Assembly: GCF_020782875.1 (NCBI RefSeq) | Contig: NZ_JAJGBN010000003.1 | Coordinates: 310,001 to 374,000 of the forward strand | Source of the DNA: Allomuricauda sp. M10 | Lineage (GTDB): Bacteria > Bacteroidota > Bacteroidia > Flavobacteriales > Flavobacteriaceae | Reading direction: 5' to 3' | Length of the DNA: 64,000 nucleotides | Shown: in pieces, positions 8,602-16,146 of the stretch | Numbering within the stretch: position 1 is the first letter of the stretch | Layout of the letters: the number at the start of each line of letters is the position of its first letter | Made by a program: the position numbers and the translations under genes | Notes under the pieces: model-generated | Seen by the model: the letters and a program-made list of their open reading frames with translations, nothing else | The model's database searches: none | Told to the model about the DNA's origin: nothing

Positions 8602-9096
8602 TTAAGTGTTTTTCTCCTTCAGAAATTTGATGATGATGCCCAACTGCCCCAAATGATACACATCATGATGCAACATGCCATTGATGAGAAAGCTATATGG
8701 GTAGTCGCCCTTAAAGTCGGTATCGTAATAGGTTTCCGAAAGAAATGCATCTTCTTTGTCTTGGAGTAAGGTGATAAGCTCCGCCAGGGTATCATCGTAT
8801 TCCTTTTGGATTTGCTCCCAGCCTTTTTGTTTTAGGATGTCGTTGGGCAACCAATTTTCCGGGCAATCGTCCGTTTTGCTGCCCTTGCCCGTTTTGATTT
8901 TTAGCAAAGCCTCTTTTCGCCAAAAAGTGAGGTGGGAAATAGTCTCGGCAATACTGTGTAAACCTTCCAATGGCCTTTCAAAATATAGACTTTCATCAAC
9001 CTTTGACAATTTACTGGCATACGAACTACCTACCCAAGGGTAACCCTCTTGGATTTCCTCAAATTGGGCGATGGTGTATTGGATGATGGAGTTCAT
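8602..9096 (-). CDS. DinB family (DinB_2) four-helix protein
   Basis: This 164-residue protein has the DinB-like bundle with metal-binding histidines: 'GLHSIAETISHLTFWRKEAL' in helix 2 and 'GMLHHDVYHLGQLGIIIKFL' near the C-terminus (HxxxH pattern). DinB-fold proteins are metal-dependent thiol-related enzymes or damage-inducible proteins; no specific reaction can be assigned. It is probably transcribed with the DUF2200 gene. Confidence 0.85.
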   Translation of the reverse strand: MNSIIQYTIAQFEEIQEGYPWVGSSYASKLSKVDESLYFERPLEGLHSIAETISHLTFWRKEALLKIKTGKGSKTDDCPENWLPNDILKQKGWEQIQKEYDDTLAELITLLQDKEDAFLSETYYDTDFKGDYPYSFLINGMLHHDVYHLGQLGIIIKFLKEKNT

Positions 9097-9185
9097 GGAT
9101 TTGTTTTATTAGCTGAAGTTAAAAAAATAAATACAGTCATAATTGATTATGACGGGTTATCCAATCGGGTAATTTACATTTGAGC

Positions 9186-9380
9186 ATGACGCAAAAGGAG
9201 ATAAAATTGTTGGATTTGTTTGAAGATGCCTATGGCTCCCCCGCCGAACTGGCCAACATACTGGACTTGGGTCTGGAAATGCTTTTTTATGTGGAGGAAG
9301 GGGTCTTTTCCCAAAGGGAAATGCAACGGGTGGTGGGTGCGTTAAGAGATATTAATGGGGTTTTGAGGGGAAAATCTTGA
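9186..9380 (+). CDS. Small hypothetical protein
   Basis: This 64-residue acidic protein starts 'MTQKEIKLLDLFEDAYGSPAELANILDLG'. I do not recognise a family. It is predicted helical, with no signal peptide or membrane segment. An in-frame TTG two codons upstream is an alternative start. It converges with the DUF2971 gene with only 7 bases between them. Codon use matches neighbouring genes, which supports it being real. Confidence 0.6.
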   Translation: MTQKEIKLLDLFEDAYGSPAELANILDLGLEMLFYVEEGVFSQREMQRVVGALRDINGVLRGKS

Positions 9381-9387
9381 ACTTGTG

Positions 9388-10137
9388 TTATATCGAAGGC
9401 TTATACATTATGGGTTTTAGTTTTAATGTTAAGGGGTCAACTATCATTTGTTCATATCTTGGCATATGACCAATGTTATTGAAAAACGAAATAGTTTTCA
9501 ATTGGTCAAATTCTAGTGATTTATATCCAAAAATGACCTTGGATATCAATTTTGGATTAAAAGGAACATCCAAGTTTTTTCCATCATCAGTAATTTTTAA
9601 ATCCATTAGGTTTTTGACGTAGCGAATGTCAAAAACAAGGCGTACTTCTTCCTCGTAATCCCAAATATTACTTTTATTTGTTACCACAAACATGCCCAAT
9701 TCCCCTTCTTTTATTTTTTTTAAATTTCTTTTTTCAAGTAGGCTTTCTGGGTAAACGACTTCCGAAGGACTACCACAATAGTCATGTTTTGAGAAATCTA
9801 TTTCAAAACAGACTTGCGTATGAGATTTTCCATAATGTGCCCACATCAAATATGACTTTTCAGTAGTATAGGTTTTTGAAAAACAACATATATATGTTGA
9901 TGAAAAGGCTCTTTCAAATGCAATCTTTGTAGCATGTTGAATAAGCTTATGTCCTTTTTTGGATAAGTTTTCCCAATCCAAATCCATCAAAAATGGACTA
10001 TTATCTAAAGGGTCATTGAATTGGTCTGCCCTTGAAAACCTTAGTCTTTGGTTTTCAATTGTACTATAAAGGCCATCAAAGGAAATAAATCGATATGATT
10101 TATCTCGATACGTGTTAAAAAGGGAATCATCCGACAT
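9388..10137 (-). CDS. DUF2971 domain-containing protein
   Basis: This 249-residue protein carries the DUF2971 signature: 'YRFISFDGLYSTIENQRLRFSRADQFNDPLDNSPFL' at the N-terminus and 'LMWAHYGKSHTQVCFEIDF' in the middle. The family is widespread in accessory regions and has no proven activity. The gene is visibly more AT-rich than its neighbours, with many ttt/aaa/att codons, suggesting acquisition by transfer. It stands alone between a convergent small gene and a HAD gene. Confidence 0.85.
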   Translation of the reverse strand: MSDDSLFNTYRDKSYRFISFDGLYSTIENQRLRFSRADQFNDPLDNSPFLMDLDWENLSKKGHKLIQHATKIAFERAFSSTYICCFSKTYTTEKSYLMWAHYGKSHTQVCFEIDFSKHDYCGSPSEVVYPESLLEKRNLKKIKEGELGMFVVTNKSNIWDYEEEVRLVFDIRYVKNLMDLKITDDGKNLDVPFNPKLISKVIFGYKSLEFDQLKTISFFNNIGHMPRYEQMIVDPLTLKLKPIMYKPSI

Positions 10138-10169
10138 GCTTGTCCCATATTTTCAGAGAAAAAAGATAA

Positions 10170-10826
10170 TCAATTTTTTAAAAGCCTTCTGTCAAACCCA
10201 TCAAAATGGGTGATGATGGGGAGGTCAAAATCGGCATAATCCGAGTTGGTGGAGTTTACGATGACCACATGGCCCACTCGGCAATTCAGGGCTGCCTGTA
10301 CCCCAGAGTGGGAATCCTCAAAAATAACGGTACCTGCTTTACCCACGCCCAATCGTTCAACGGCCCTGTCAAATAAGTCGGGGTGCGGTTTTCCCTTTAC
10401 GGTGCCATCATTGTACACAATATGCTCCTCGGCAAAATAATCGAGTAAGTTAAAATGGTCTATAAAAAAGTCCACATTCGATTTTCCAGAAGCCGTGGCA
10501 ATGGCCATGGGAATATCGTTCGCCCTTAAATAATCCAAAAGGTCCAGCGCACCGGGTGCCAGTTCCATTTTGTGTTTCAGACATTCATTGCGGTACAGCA
10601 CTTCTTTTTCTTCGGAATACTGATGCACTTCTTCATTGCTAAAAGGTCGTTTGAAGAGAATTTCAAGCGTATCTTTGCCATTACGGCCATGGATATAATC
10701 CCTTTTTTGCTGCTCGGTCAAGAAAATATGGTGCGCCGCCAAATATTCGTCCCAAGACTTTTCCTGGTATTCGGAATCCCAAAATAAGGTGCCGTTAAAA
10801 TCAAAAATTACCCCGCCTTTTTGCAT
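10170..10826 (-). CDS. HAD-superfamily hydrolase, beta-phosphoglucomutase-like
   Basis: This 218-residue protein has a type I cap HAD fold. Motif I is 'IFDFNGTLFWDS', motif II 'IAIATASGKSN', and motif III/IV includes 'KGKPHPDLFDRAVERLGV' and 'VIFEDSHSGVQAAL'. The usual DxDGT motif is DFNGT here: the second Asp, the general acid/base in phosphatases and beta-PGM, is Asn. The nucleophile Asp is intact. The substrate is unknown. The start is 15 bases from thyA's stop on the same strand, so it is likely the distal gene of a thyA operon. Confidence 0.88.
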   Translation of the reverse strand: MQKGGVIFDFNGTLFWDSEYQEKSWDEYLAAHHIFLTEQQKRDYIHGRNGKDTLEILFKRPFSNEEVHQYSEEKEVLYRNECLKHKMELAPGALDLLDYLRANDIPMAIATASGKSNVDFFIDHFNLLDYFAEEHIVYNDGTVKGKPHPDLFDRAVERLGVGKAGTVIFEDSHSGVQAALNCRVGHVVIVNSTNSDYADFDLPIITHFDGFDRRLLKN

Positions 10827-10841
10827 AAGCTCAAATCAAAT

Positions 10842-11666
10842 TTATACGGCAACAACGCCTTTAATATGGGGATGTGGGTCGTAGTTGAGCAGTTCAAAAT
10901 CATCAAAGGTAAAGGTAAAGATGTCCTTTACTTCAGGGTTGATCTTCATGGTGGGCAAGGGGCGAGGGTCGCGGCTCAATTGCAGCTCCACTTGCTCCAA
11001 ATGGTTGTTGTAGATATGCGCATCACCAAAGGTGTGGATGAATTCCCCGGGCTGGTAGCCACACACTTGTGCCATCATCATGGTGAACAAAGCATAAGAG
11101 GCAATGTTGAAGGGTACCCCTAAAAAGATATCGGCACTGCGTTGGTACAATTGGCAGGACAGTTTCCCATCCGCCACATAAAACTGGAAAAAAGCATGGC
11201 AGGGAGGGAGGGCGGCCTTTCCATTCGCCACATTTTCCGCAAAGGATACCGAAGTGTCCGGCAATACACTGGGGTTCCAGGCAGAGACCAACATGCGACG
11301 ACTGTTGGGATTGTTCTTTAACGTGTCCACCACTTCCTGTATCTGGTCGATTTCCTCACTGTTCCAATTGCGCCATTGATGTCCGTATACAGGACCGAGG
11401 TCCCCATTTTCATCGGCCCATTCGTTCCAAATACGTACCCCGTTCTCTTGCAGGTATTCAATATTGGTATCTCCCTTCAAAAACCACAACAGTTCATAAA
11501 TTATGGACTTTAAATGCAATTTTTTGGTGGTCACCATGGGGAAACCTTCCGAAAGATCGAACCGCATCTGATAGCCAAAAACGCTCAAGGTTCCTGTTCC
11601 TGTACGGTCCCCTTTTTGGTTCCCGTGTTCCAATACATGTTTGAGGAGGTCGTGGTATTGTTTCAT
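10842..11666 (-). CDS. thyA: Thymidylate synthase (ThyA)
   Basis: ThyA methylates dUMP to dTMP using methylene-THF and releases dihydrofolate, which FolA (4.3 kb) recycles. The 274-residue protein shows '[20 protein letters not shown]', the substrate-phosphate Arg pair 'SRRML', catalytic Cys156 in '[11 protein letters not shown]', '[18 protein letters not shown]' and '[10 protein letters not shown]'. Length is normal. The upstream 321-base gap is filled with dispersed palindromes, so its promoter must lie close to the start. Confidence 0.97.
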   Translation of the reverse strand: MKQYHDLLKHVLEHGNQKGDRTGTGTLSVFGYQMRFDLSEGFPMVTTKKLHLKSIIYELLWFLKGDTNIEYLQENGVRIWNEWADENGDLGPVYGHQWRNWNSEEIDQIQEVVDTLKNNPNSRRMLVSAWNPSVLPDTSVSFAENVANGKAALPPCHAFFQFYVADGKLSCQLYQRSADIFLGVPFNIASYALFTMMMAQVCGYQPGEFIHTFGDAHIYNNHLEQVELQLSRDPRPLPTMKINPEVKDIFTFTFDDFELLNYDPHPHIKGVVAV

Positions 11667-11987
11667 GCGTAATATAGTTAGTTGTCATTTCGAGTGATTT
11701 TCCGTTAGCGGAAAATTGTATCGAGAAATCAGTTTTCGATACAAAATCCTTTTAGGATTTCACTCAAACTGACACTAGTGTATGTATTTTATATGTTGCT
11801 TTAGCTGTCATTTCGAACGAATGTAGTGAGGAGAAATCCAAACATCTCGACAGCCCCTTCGACTACGCTCAGGGTACTCAGCTCGATTTGACAAAAAATC
11901 AACTGGACTAAAGTACATCAAGAATAAAGCATACGAAATGGTTCTTGAACGGACTTATGAAAATTTTATCAACGTATTGATGATGGG
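11667..11987. repeat. Non-coding gap with clustered dispersed palindromes
   Basis: No gene is visible. Within about 11684-11900 are several inverted repeats: TTTTCCGTTAGCGGAAAA; TGTATCGAGAAA paired with TTTTCGATACA; AAATCCTTTTAGGATTT; two GTCATTTCGA...GAGAAATC modules; and CTTCGACTACGCTCAGGGTA (starting 11855). The GTCATTTCGA/GAGAAATC module recurs in the array at 22.9-23.7 kb and the TTCGACTACGCTCAG module at 34.3 and 42.3 kb. Confidence 0.75.
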
Positions 11988-13436
11988 TTACCCTAAAATC
12001 ATCCCCGCAATGGTAGCGGAAAGTAAGGACGCCAAAGAGCCACCCAAAACGGCCTTCATGCCGAATTCGGATAGGTTTTTACGCTGACCAGGTGCCAAGG
12101 AACCGATACCGCCAATTTGGATACCGATAGAAGCAAAGTTGGCAAATCCACAAAGCATGTACGTGGCCATGATCACGGATTTGTTGTAAGTGAAATGGAC
12201 TCCGCTGGCCACATTTTTCAGGTCGGCCAATTGAATGTAGCCTATGAATTCGCTGGCAGCAAGTTTAATACCGAGCAATTGTCCCATAAGCATCACATCT
12301 TCATTGGCCACACCGATGAGCCACATCAGTGGAGCGAAGACCGTTCCCAAGATGGCTTCAAGGGAAAAACTTTCGTATGGGGAATTGGCAGCGATCCATG
12401 TGTTGAAAGTGGTCAAGTCACCAATCCAGCCCAAAATGCCATTGATCATGGCAATAAAGGCCACAAAGACCAATAGCATGGCGCCTACGTTAAGGGCCAA
12501 TTTCAATCCTTCGGTTGTACCATTGGCAATGGCATCCAATATGTTGGTGCCAATTTTTTCAGCGGATACCTTAACATCGGTGTTTACCGCTTCGGTCTGG
12601 GGATATAATATTTTTGAAATAACGATAGCACCTGGGGCTGCCATAACGGAGGCGGCCAGAAGGTGTTTTGCGAATACCAATCTTAGCACAGGGTCATCCC
12701 CACCCAAAAATCCAATGTAAGCAGCAAGAACTGCTCCAGCAACAGTGGCCATTCCACCGATCATAACCAAAAGGATTTCGGACCGGTTCATTTTTTCCAA
12801 ATAGGCTTTGATCAATAACGGAGCTTCGGTCTGACCTAAAAAGATGTTTCCAGCCACGGATAAACTTTCGGCACCTGAAATGCCCAAACTTTTACTGAGC
12901 AGCCATGCCATTCCTTTAACAACCCACTGTATCACTCCTAAATAGTAAAGTACGGAGGTTAATGCCGAGAAAAATACAATAGTGGGCAATACCTGAAAAG
13001 CGAAGATGTATCCGAATGTATCCATGTCCACTACAAGACCTTCAAACAAGAATTGACTACCTGCCCTTGTGAATTCCAAAATACTCACAAATACGGCCCC
13101 TACTTTTTCAAAAGCATATTGCACAACAGGGACTTTGAGGACGCCAATGGCAATCAATACTTGCAAAGAAAGTCCAATCCCAACCGTTTTCCAGTTGATG
13201 GCCTTTCGGTTATTGCTGAACAAAAAGGAAATCAAGATCAATACGGCCATACCCAATGCCCCACGCAAAAGTGTGGTTAGGGTGAAACCTTGATTGGCAA
13301 TGATTTCTGGTGATGCCTGAGTGACTAAGTTTGCGGTTGAGGCAACAATTAAGGAATCGGTTGGTACGGAATTTTGCCCTAGGGCGATCGAACAAATGAA
13401 CAGAAGAATCAGGAAACTCTTGGTCTTTTTCGCCAT
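11988..13436 (-). CDS. Concentrative nucleoside transporter (NupC/CNT family)
   Basis: This 482-residue inner-membrane protein has a cleavable-looking N-terminal segment (MAKKTKSFLILLFICSIALG) and multiple membrane helices. CNT signatures are 'NIFLGQTEAPLLIKAYL', 'GGMATVAGAVLAAYIGFLGG', and C-terminal 'MATYMLCGFANFASIGIQIGGIGSLAPGQR'. It imports nucleosides with Na+ or H+. It follows the bifunctional nuclease gene on the same strand with 8 bases between, suggesting salvage of nucleosides from degraded nucleic acid as an inferred link. Confidence 0.93.
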   Translation of the reverse strand: MAKKTKSFLILLFICSIALGQNSVPTDSLIVASTANLVTQASPEIIANQGFTLTTLLRGALGMAVLILISFLFSNNRKAINWKTVGIGLSLQVLIAIGVLKVPVVQYAFEKVGAVFVSILEFTRAGSQFLFEGLVVDMDTFGYIFAFQVLPTIVFFSALTSVLYYLGVIQWVVKGMAWLLSKSLGISGAESLSVAGNIFLGQTEAPLLIKAYLEKMNRSEILLVMIGGMATVAGAVLAAYIGFLGGDDPVLRLVFAKHLLAASVMAAPGAIVISKILYPQTEAVNTDVKVSAEKIGTNILDAIANGTTEGLKLALNVGAMLLVFVAFIAMINGILGWIGDLTTFNTWIAANSPYESFSLEAILGTVFAPLMWLIGVANEDVMLMGQLLGIKLAASEFIGYIQLADLKNVASGVHFTYNKSVIMATYMLCGFANFASIGIQIGGIGSLAPGQRKNLSEFGMKAVLGGSLASLLSATIAGMILG

Positions 13437-13444
13437 GTACTCGT

Positions 13445-14077
13445 TTATTTTCGCTTGGAAATTTCGTCCCTTAATTTGGCAGCTTTTTCGTAGTCTTCAT
13501 TGGCCACTGCCTGGTCCAATTCTTTATGTAGTTCTTCCAAGGAAAGTTCACGGTAGCCATGGGACCCGGCACCCGATTCAATTTCAACGGTTTCGCCTTC
13601 TTGAAGGATTTCATCCACTACAATGCTGTCGTCTTCATCTTCTTTTTCTTCCTCTTTGGATGAGAATTTCAAGAAAATACCTGCCTTGTCCAAAATGGTC
13701 TTGTATGTAAAGATGGGCGCGTCAAACCGAAGGGCCAAAGCAATGGCGTCGCTGGTGCGGGCATCAATGATCTCTTCCACTTTATCGCGTTCACAGATGA
13801 TGCTGGAATAGAAAACACCATCCACCAATTTATGGATGATGACCTGTTTCACCACAATTTCGAACCTGTCCGCAAAATTTTTGAATAGGTCGTGGGTCAA
13901 AGGTCTGGGAGGTCTAATGTCCTTTTCCAAGGCAATGGCAATGGATTGTGCCTCAAAAGCCCCAATGACAATGGGAAGTTTTCGGTCTCCCTCCACTTCA
14001 TTTAAAATAAGGGCATATGCACCATTCTGTGTTTGACTATATGATATTCCCTTTATTTTTAACCGTACTAAACTCAT
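13445..14077 (-). CDS. Bifunctional nuclease (BFN/DUF151) domain protein with UVR motif
   Basis: This 210-residue protein has an N-terminal BFN domain ('GAYALILNEVEGDRKLPIVIGAFEAQSIAIALE', then 'RTSDAIALALRFDAPIFT'). A low-complexity acidic linker ('EEEKEDEDDSIVVDEI') follows, then a C-terminal UvrB/UvrC-like helix pair ('LHKELDQAVANEDYEKAAKLRDEIS'). BFN proteins are reported to cleave RNA and DNA. The start has an unusually strong Shine-Dalgarno (AGGAGGAG in the mRNA, 14082-14089), rare in this phylum. It heads the unit with the nucleoside transporter. Confidence 0.9.
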   Translation of the reverse strand: MSLVRLKIKGISYSQTQNGAYALILNEVEGDRKLPIVIGAFEAQSIAIALEKDIRPPRPLTHDLFKNFADRFEIVVKQVIIHKLVDGVFYSSIICERDKVEEIIDARTSDAIALALRFDAPIFTYKTILDKAGIFLKFSSKEEEKEDEDDSIVVDEILQEGETVEIESGAGSHGYRELSLEELHKELDQAVANEDYEKAAKLRDEISKRK

Positions 14078-14092
14078 AATCTCCTCCTAAAG

Positions 14093-14138
14093 CAAAAAAG
14101 CTGTCCAAATAAGTGGCTTTACCAGTTATCTGAACAGC
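14093..14138 (-). terminator. Terminator of the etfBA operon
   Basis: On the minus strand a 13-bp stem (arms 14138-14126 and 14112-14100, two G-T wobbles) is followed by six T (14099-14094). It lies directly after etfA and about 16 bases before the next gene's start codon, so read-through control of the BFN gene is also possible. Confidence 0.88.
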
Positions 14139-14165
14139 CCCTTGCAATGGGCAAATTAACAAAAT

Positions 14166-15134
14166 TTAAGCGTTTTGGGCTTTAAATTCCTTTAATTTTT
14201 CGATGAGTTTGGGTACCACCTCAAAGGCATCCCCAACAATTCCGTAATCCGCGGCCTTGAAGAAAGGAGCTTCGGGATCGTTGTTGATGACTACCTTAAC
14301 CTTGGAGGCACTTACACCTGCCAAATGTTGAATGGCCCCAGAAATACCCACGGCGATATAAAGATTACTCGCAACAGGCTTCCCTGTTTGCCCCACGTGT
14401 TCACCGTGTGGACGCCATCCCAAATCGGAAACCGGTTTGGAACAGGCCGTAGCGGCACCCAAAACTTGGGCCAATTCTTCGATCATGCCCCAATTCTCAG
14501 GTCCTTTCAACCCGCGACCACCAGACACCACGATATCGGCATCGGCAATGGTCACTTTTCCGGAAACCCTGTCCACTTCAACGGATTTTACGGCAAAGTC
14601 GCCATCGGTCAATGAAGGATTAAAAGCTTCCACAGTGGCCGATACATTATTTTCCACGACTCCGTATGCATTGTTGGATACCCCGATCACTTTTACATCG
14701 GAAGAAATCTCAGTATGGGCAAAGCCCTTGTTACTGAAAGCTGTTCTTTTTACCACGAAAGGGGAAGTGCTATCTGGAGCTGCAACTACGTTTGGAACAT
14801 AACCTGCATCCAATTTGGTTGCAAGGATCGGTGCCAAAAATTTGGTATCTGAACTGGAGCTTAATATAATGACTTTGGCTCCTTCCGCTTTTGCGGCTTG
14901 TGACAAAGCATCGGCATAGGCCTTCGCATTGAAGGTGTCCATTTTATCATTGGTGATTTTCAAAACTTTGGAAACCCCATAGGTGCCCAAGGTTGCATCG
15001 TCCTGTGCATTGAACGTTACAGCCGTAACGGTGGTGCCCAAATCTTGGGCCACTTTGTAGGCATAAGAAGCCACTTCAAAGGCATTCTTTTTCAATTTTC
15101 CCTTGAGGGATTCGGTATATACTAATACTGACAT
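14166..15134 (-). CDS. etfA: Electron transfer flavoprotein subunit alpha
   Basis: EtfA is the FAD-binding subunit that, with EtfB, passes electrons from acyl-CoA and related dehydrogenases to the quinone pool via ETF dehydrogenase. The 322-residue protein shows the C-terminal FAD domain: 'IVVSGGRGLKGPENW', 'LGAATACSKPVSDLGWRPHGEHVGQTGKPV', 'YIAVGISGAIQHLAGVSASKVKVVINNDPEAPFF'. It follows etfB by 94 bases, a gap occupied by a dispersed palindrome pair. Confidence 0.97.
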   Translation of the reverse strand: MSVLVYTESLKGKLKKNAFEVASYAYKVAQDLGTTVTAVTFNAQDDATLGTYGVSKVLKITNDKMDTFNAKAYADALSQAAKAEGAKVIILSSSSDTKFLAPILATKLDAGYVPNVVAAPDSTSPFVVKRTAFSNKGFAHTEISSDVKVIGVSNNAYGVVENNVSATVEAFNPSLTDGDFAVKSVEVDRVSGKVTIADADIVVSGGRGLKGPENWGMIEELAQVLGAATACSKPVSDLGWRPHGEHVGQTGKPVASNLYIAVGISGAIQHLAGVSASKVKVVINNDPEAPFFKAADYGIVGDAFEVVPKLIEKLKEFKAQNA

Positions 15135-15155
15135 AAAAATTTCTTTAAATTTTTT

Positions 15156-15214
15156 CCTGAACTTGGTTCAGGAACTTTATGACTTTATAATGGATTCCGA
15201 AACTAGTTCGGAAT
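15156..15214. repeat. Dispersed palindrome pair inside the etfBA operon
   Basis: CCTGAACTTGGTTCAGG (15156-15172) is followed 21 bases later by ATTCCGAAACTAGTTCGGAAT (15194-15214). The same two-palindrome order occurs at 6838-6903. Position between two co-transcribed genes means both hairpins would be in the etfBA mRNA. Confidence 0.85.
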
Positions 15215-15228
15215 GATTTGGCTACGCC

Positions 15229-15975
15229 TTAAATCACTTTAGCTTCGTTGTGCAATAGGTCTACCAGTTCCCCAACATTATCAGGACTTACCAATTTAAC
15301 GGCTCCTTTTGGTGCGGGTTTATCGAATTTTTCGTCCTTGGTCAATTGTGGGGCATCCACAGGCTCTAAGACATTCAAGGCTTTTTGTCTGGCCATCATG
15401 ATTCCACGCATATTGGGAATGCGTAGATCACTTTCTTCAACCAACCCTTTTTGGCCTCCGATGACCAATGGCAAGGAAGTACTCAATTTTTCCTTTCCTC
15501 CATCGATTTCACGCAGTGCGGTAGCTTGGGTTCCTTCGATTTCCAAACCGATACAGGTATTTACAAAGTTCATGTCCAACAGGGTAGCCAACATTCCGGG
15601 TACCATACCACCATTATAGTCAATGGATTCCCTACCGGCTATAACCAAGTCGTAACCGCCATTTTTGACGACCTCGGCCAATTGCTTGGCCACGAAAAAA
15701 CCATCTTTTGGTTCGGCATTTACCCTGATCGCTTCATCGGCCCCGATGGCAAGTGCTTTTCTGATGGTGGGTTCCGTTTGGGCACCTCCAACGGTTGCCA
15801 CATGCACGGTTGCACCTTGTTTTTCCTTGAACCACATGGCACGGGTCAATCCGAACTCGTCGTTGGGATTAATCACAAATTGAACCCCGTTTGTATCAAA
15901 CTTGGTGTCGCCTTCCGTAAAATTGATTTTGGAAGTAGTATCCGGTACGTTGCTTATGCAAACTAAAATCTTCAT
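15229..15975 (-). CDS. etfB: Electron transfer flavoprotein subunit beta
   Basis: EtfB is the AMP-binding, structural partner of EtfA. The 248-residue protein shows 'KILVCISNVPDTTSKI', 'FVINPNDEFGLTRAMWFKE', 'AIGADEAIRV', 'LVIAGRESIDYNGGMVPGMLA' and the recognition-loop region 'LPLVIGGQKGLVEESDLRIPNMRGIMMARQK'. It is the first gene of the operon and is divergent from pdhB. Confidence 0.97.
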   Translation of the reverse strand: MKILVCISNVPDTTSKINFTEGDTKFDTNGVQFVINPNDEFGLTRAMWFKEKQGATVHVATVGGAQTEPTIRKALAIGADEAIRVNAEPKDGFFVAKQLAEVVKNGGYDLVIAGRESIDYNGGMVPGMLATLLDMNFVNTCIGLEIEGTQATALREIDGGKEKLSTSLPLVIGGQKGLVEESDLRIPNMRGIMMARQKALNVLEPVDAPQLTKDEKFDKPAPKGAVKLVSPDNVGELVDLLHNEAKVI

Positions 15976-15997
15976 ATATACTTAAGGTTTATGTTGT

Positions 15998-16005
15998 CAA
16001 ATATA
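15998..16005 (-). promoter_or_regulatory. etfB: Candidate -7 element of the etfBA promoter
   Basis: The minus strand reads TATATTTG here, an exact TAnnTTTG match 22 bases before the start codon. No TTG lies at the expected -33 distance; that position is occupied by the 28-bp palindrome centred at 16032. Confidence 0.5.
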
Positions 16006-16018
16006 GCCAATAATAATT

Positions 16019-16046
16019 AAATTTATTATGCATGCATAATAAATTT
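16019..16046. promoter_or_regulatory. 28-bp perfect palindrome between etfB and pdhB, candidate operator
   Basis: Both strands read AAATTTATTATGCA followed by its exact reverse complement, centred on GCATGC. It sits between divergent etfBA and pdhB, about 42 bases upstream of the predicted etfB start point and about 76 upstream of pdhB's. A U-less, uninterrupted palindrome at this position suggests binding of a dimeric regulator. The regulator is unknown. Confidence 0.6.
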
Positions 16047-16075
16047 TGTTCTTTTTTTTGATGGAGTGTCAGGCA

Positions 16076-16102
16076 TTGTTCGGTGAGTTTTTGCTATTTT
16101 TG
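16076..16102 (+). promoter_or_regulatory. pdhB: Candidate promoter of pdhB
   Basis: TTG (16076-16078), 16 bases, then TATTTTTG (16095-16102), an exact -7 match. Spacing is one short of the usual 17-23. The start codon follows 44 bases later. Confidence 0.5.
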
Positions 16103-16146
16103 CTTGCGTTTTTAAGCACGCCAATTCAATTTATTAGCTCGATTTA

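Noticed and set aside
13321..13710. A 129-codon plus-strand frame spanning the transporter/BFN junction
   Set aside because: It overlaps two well-supported minus-strand genes and has no domain or signal.
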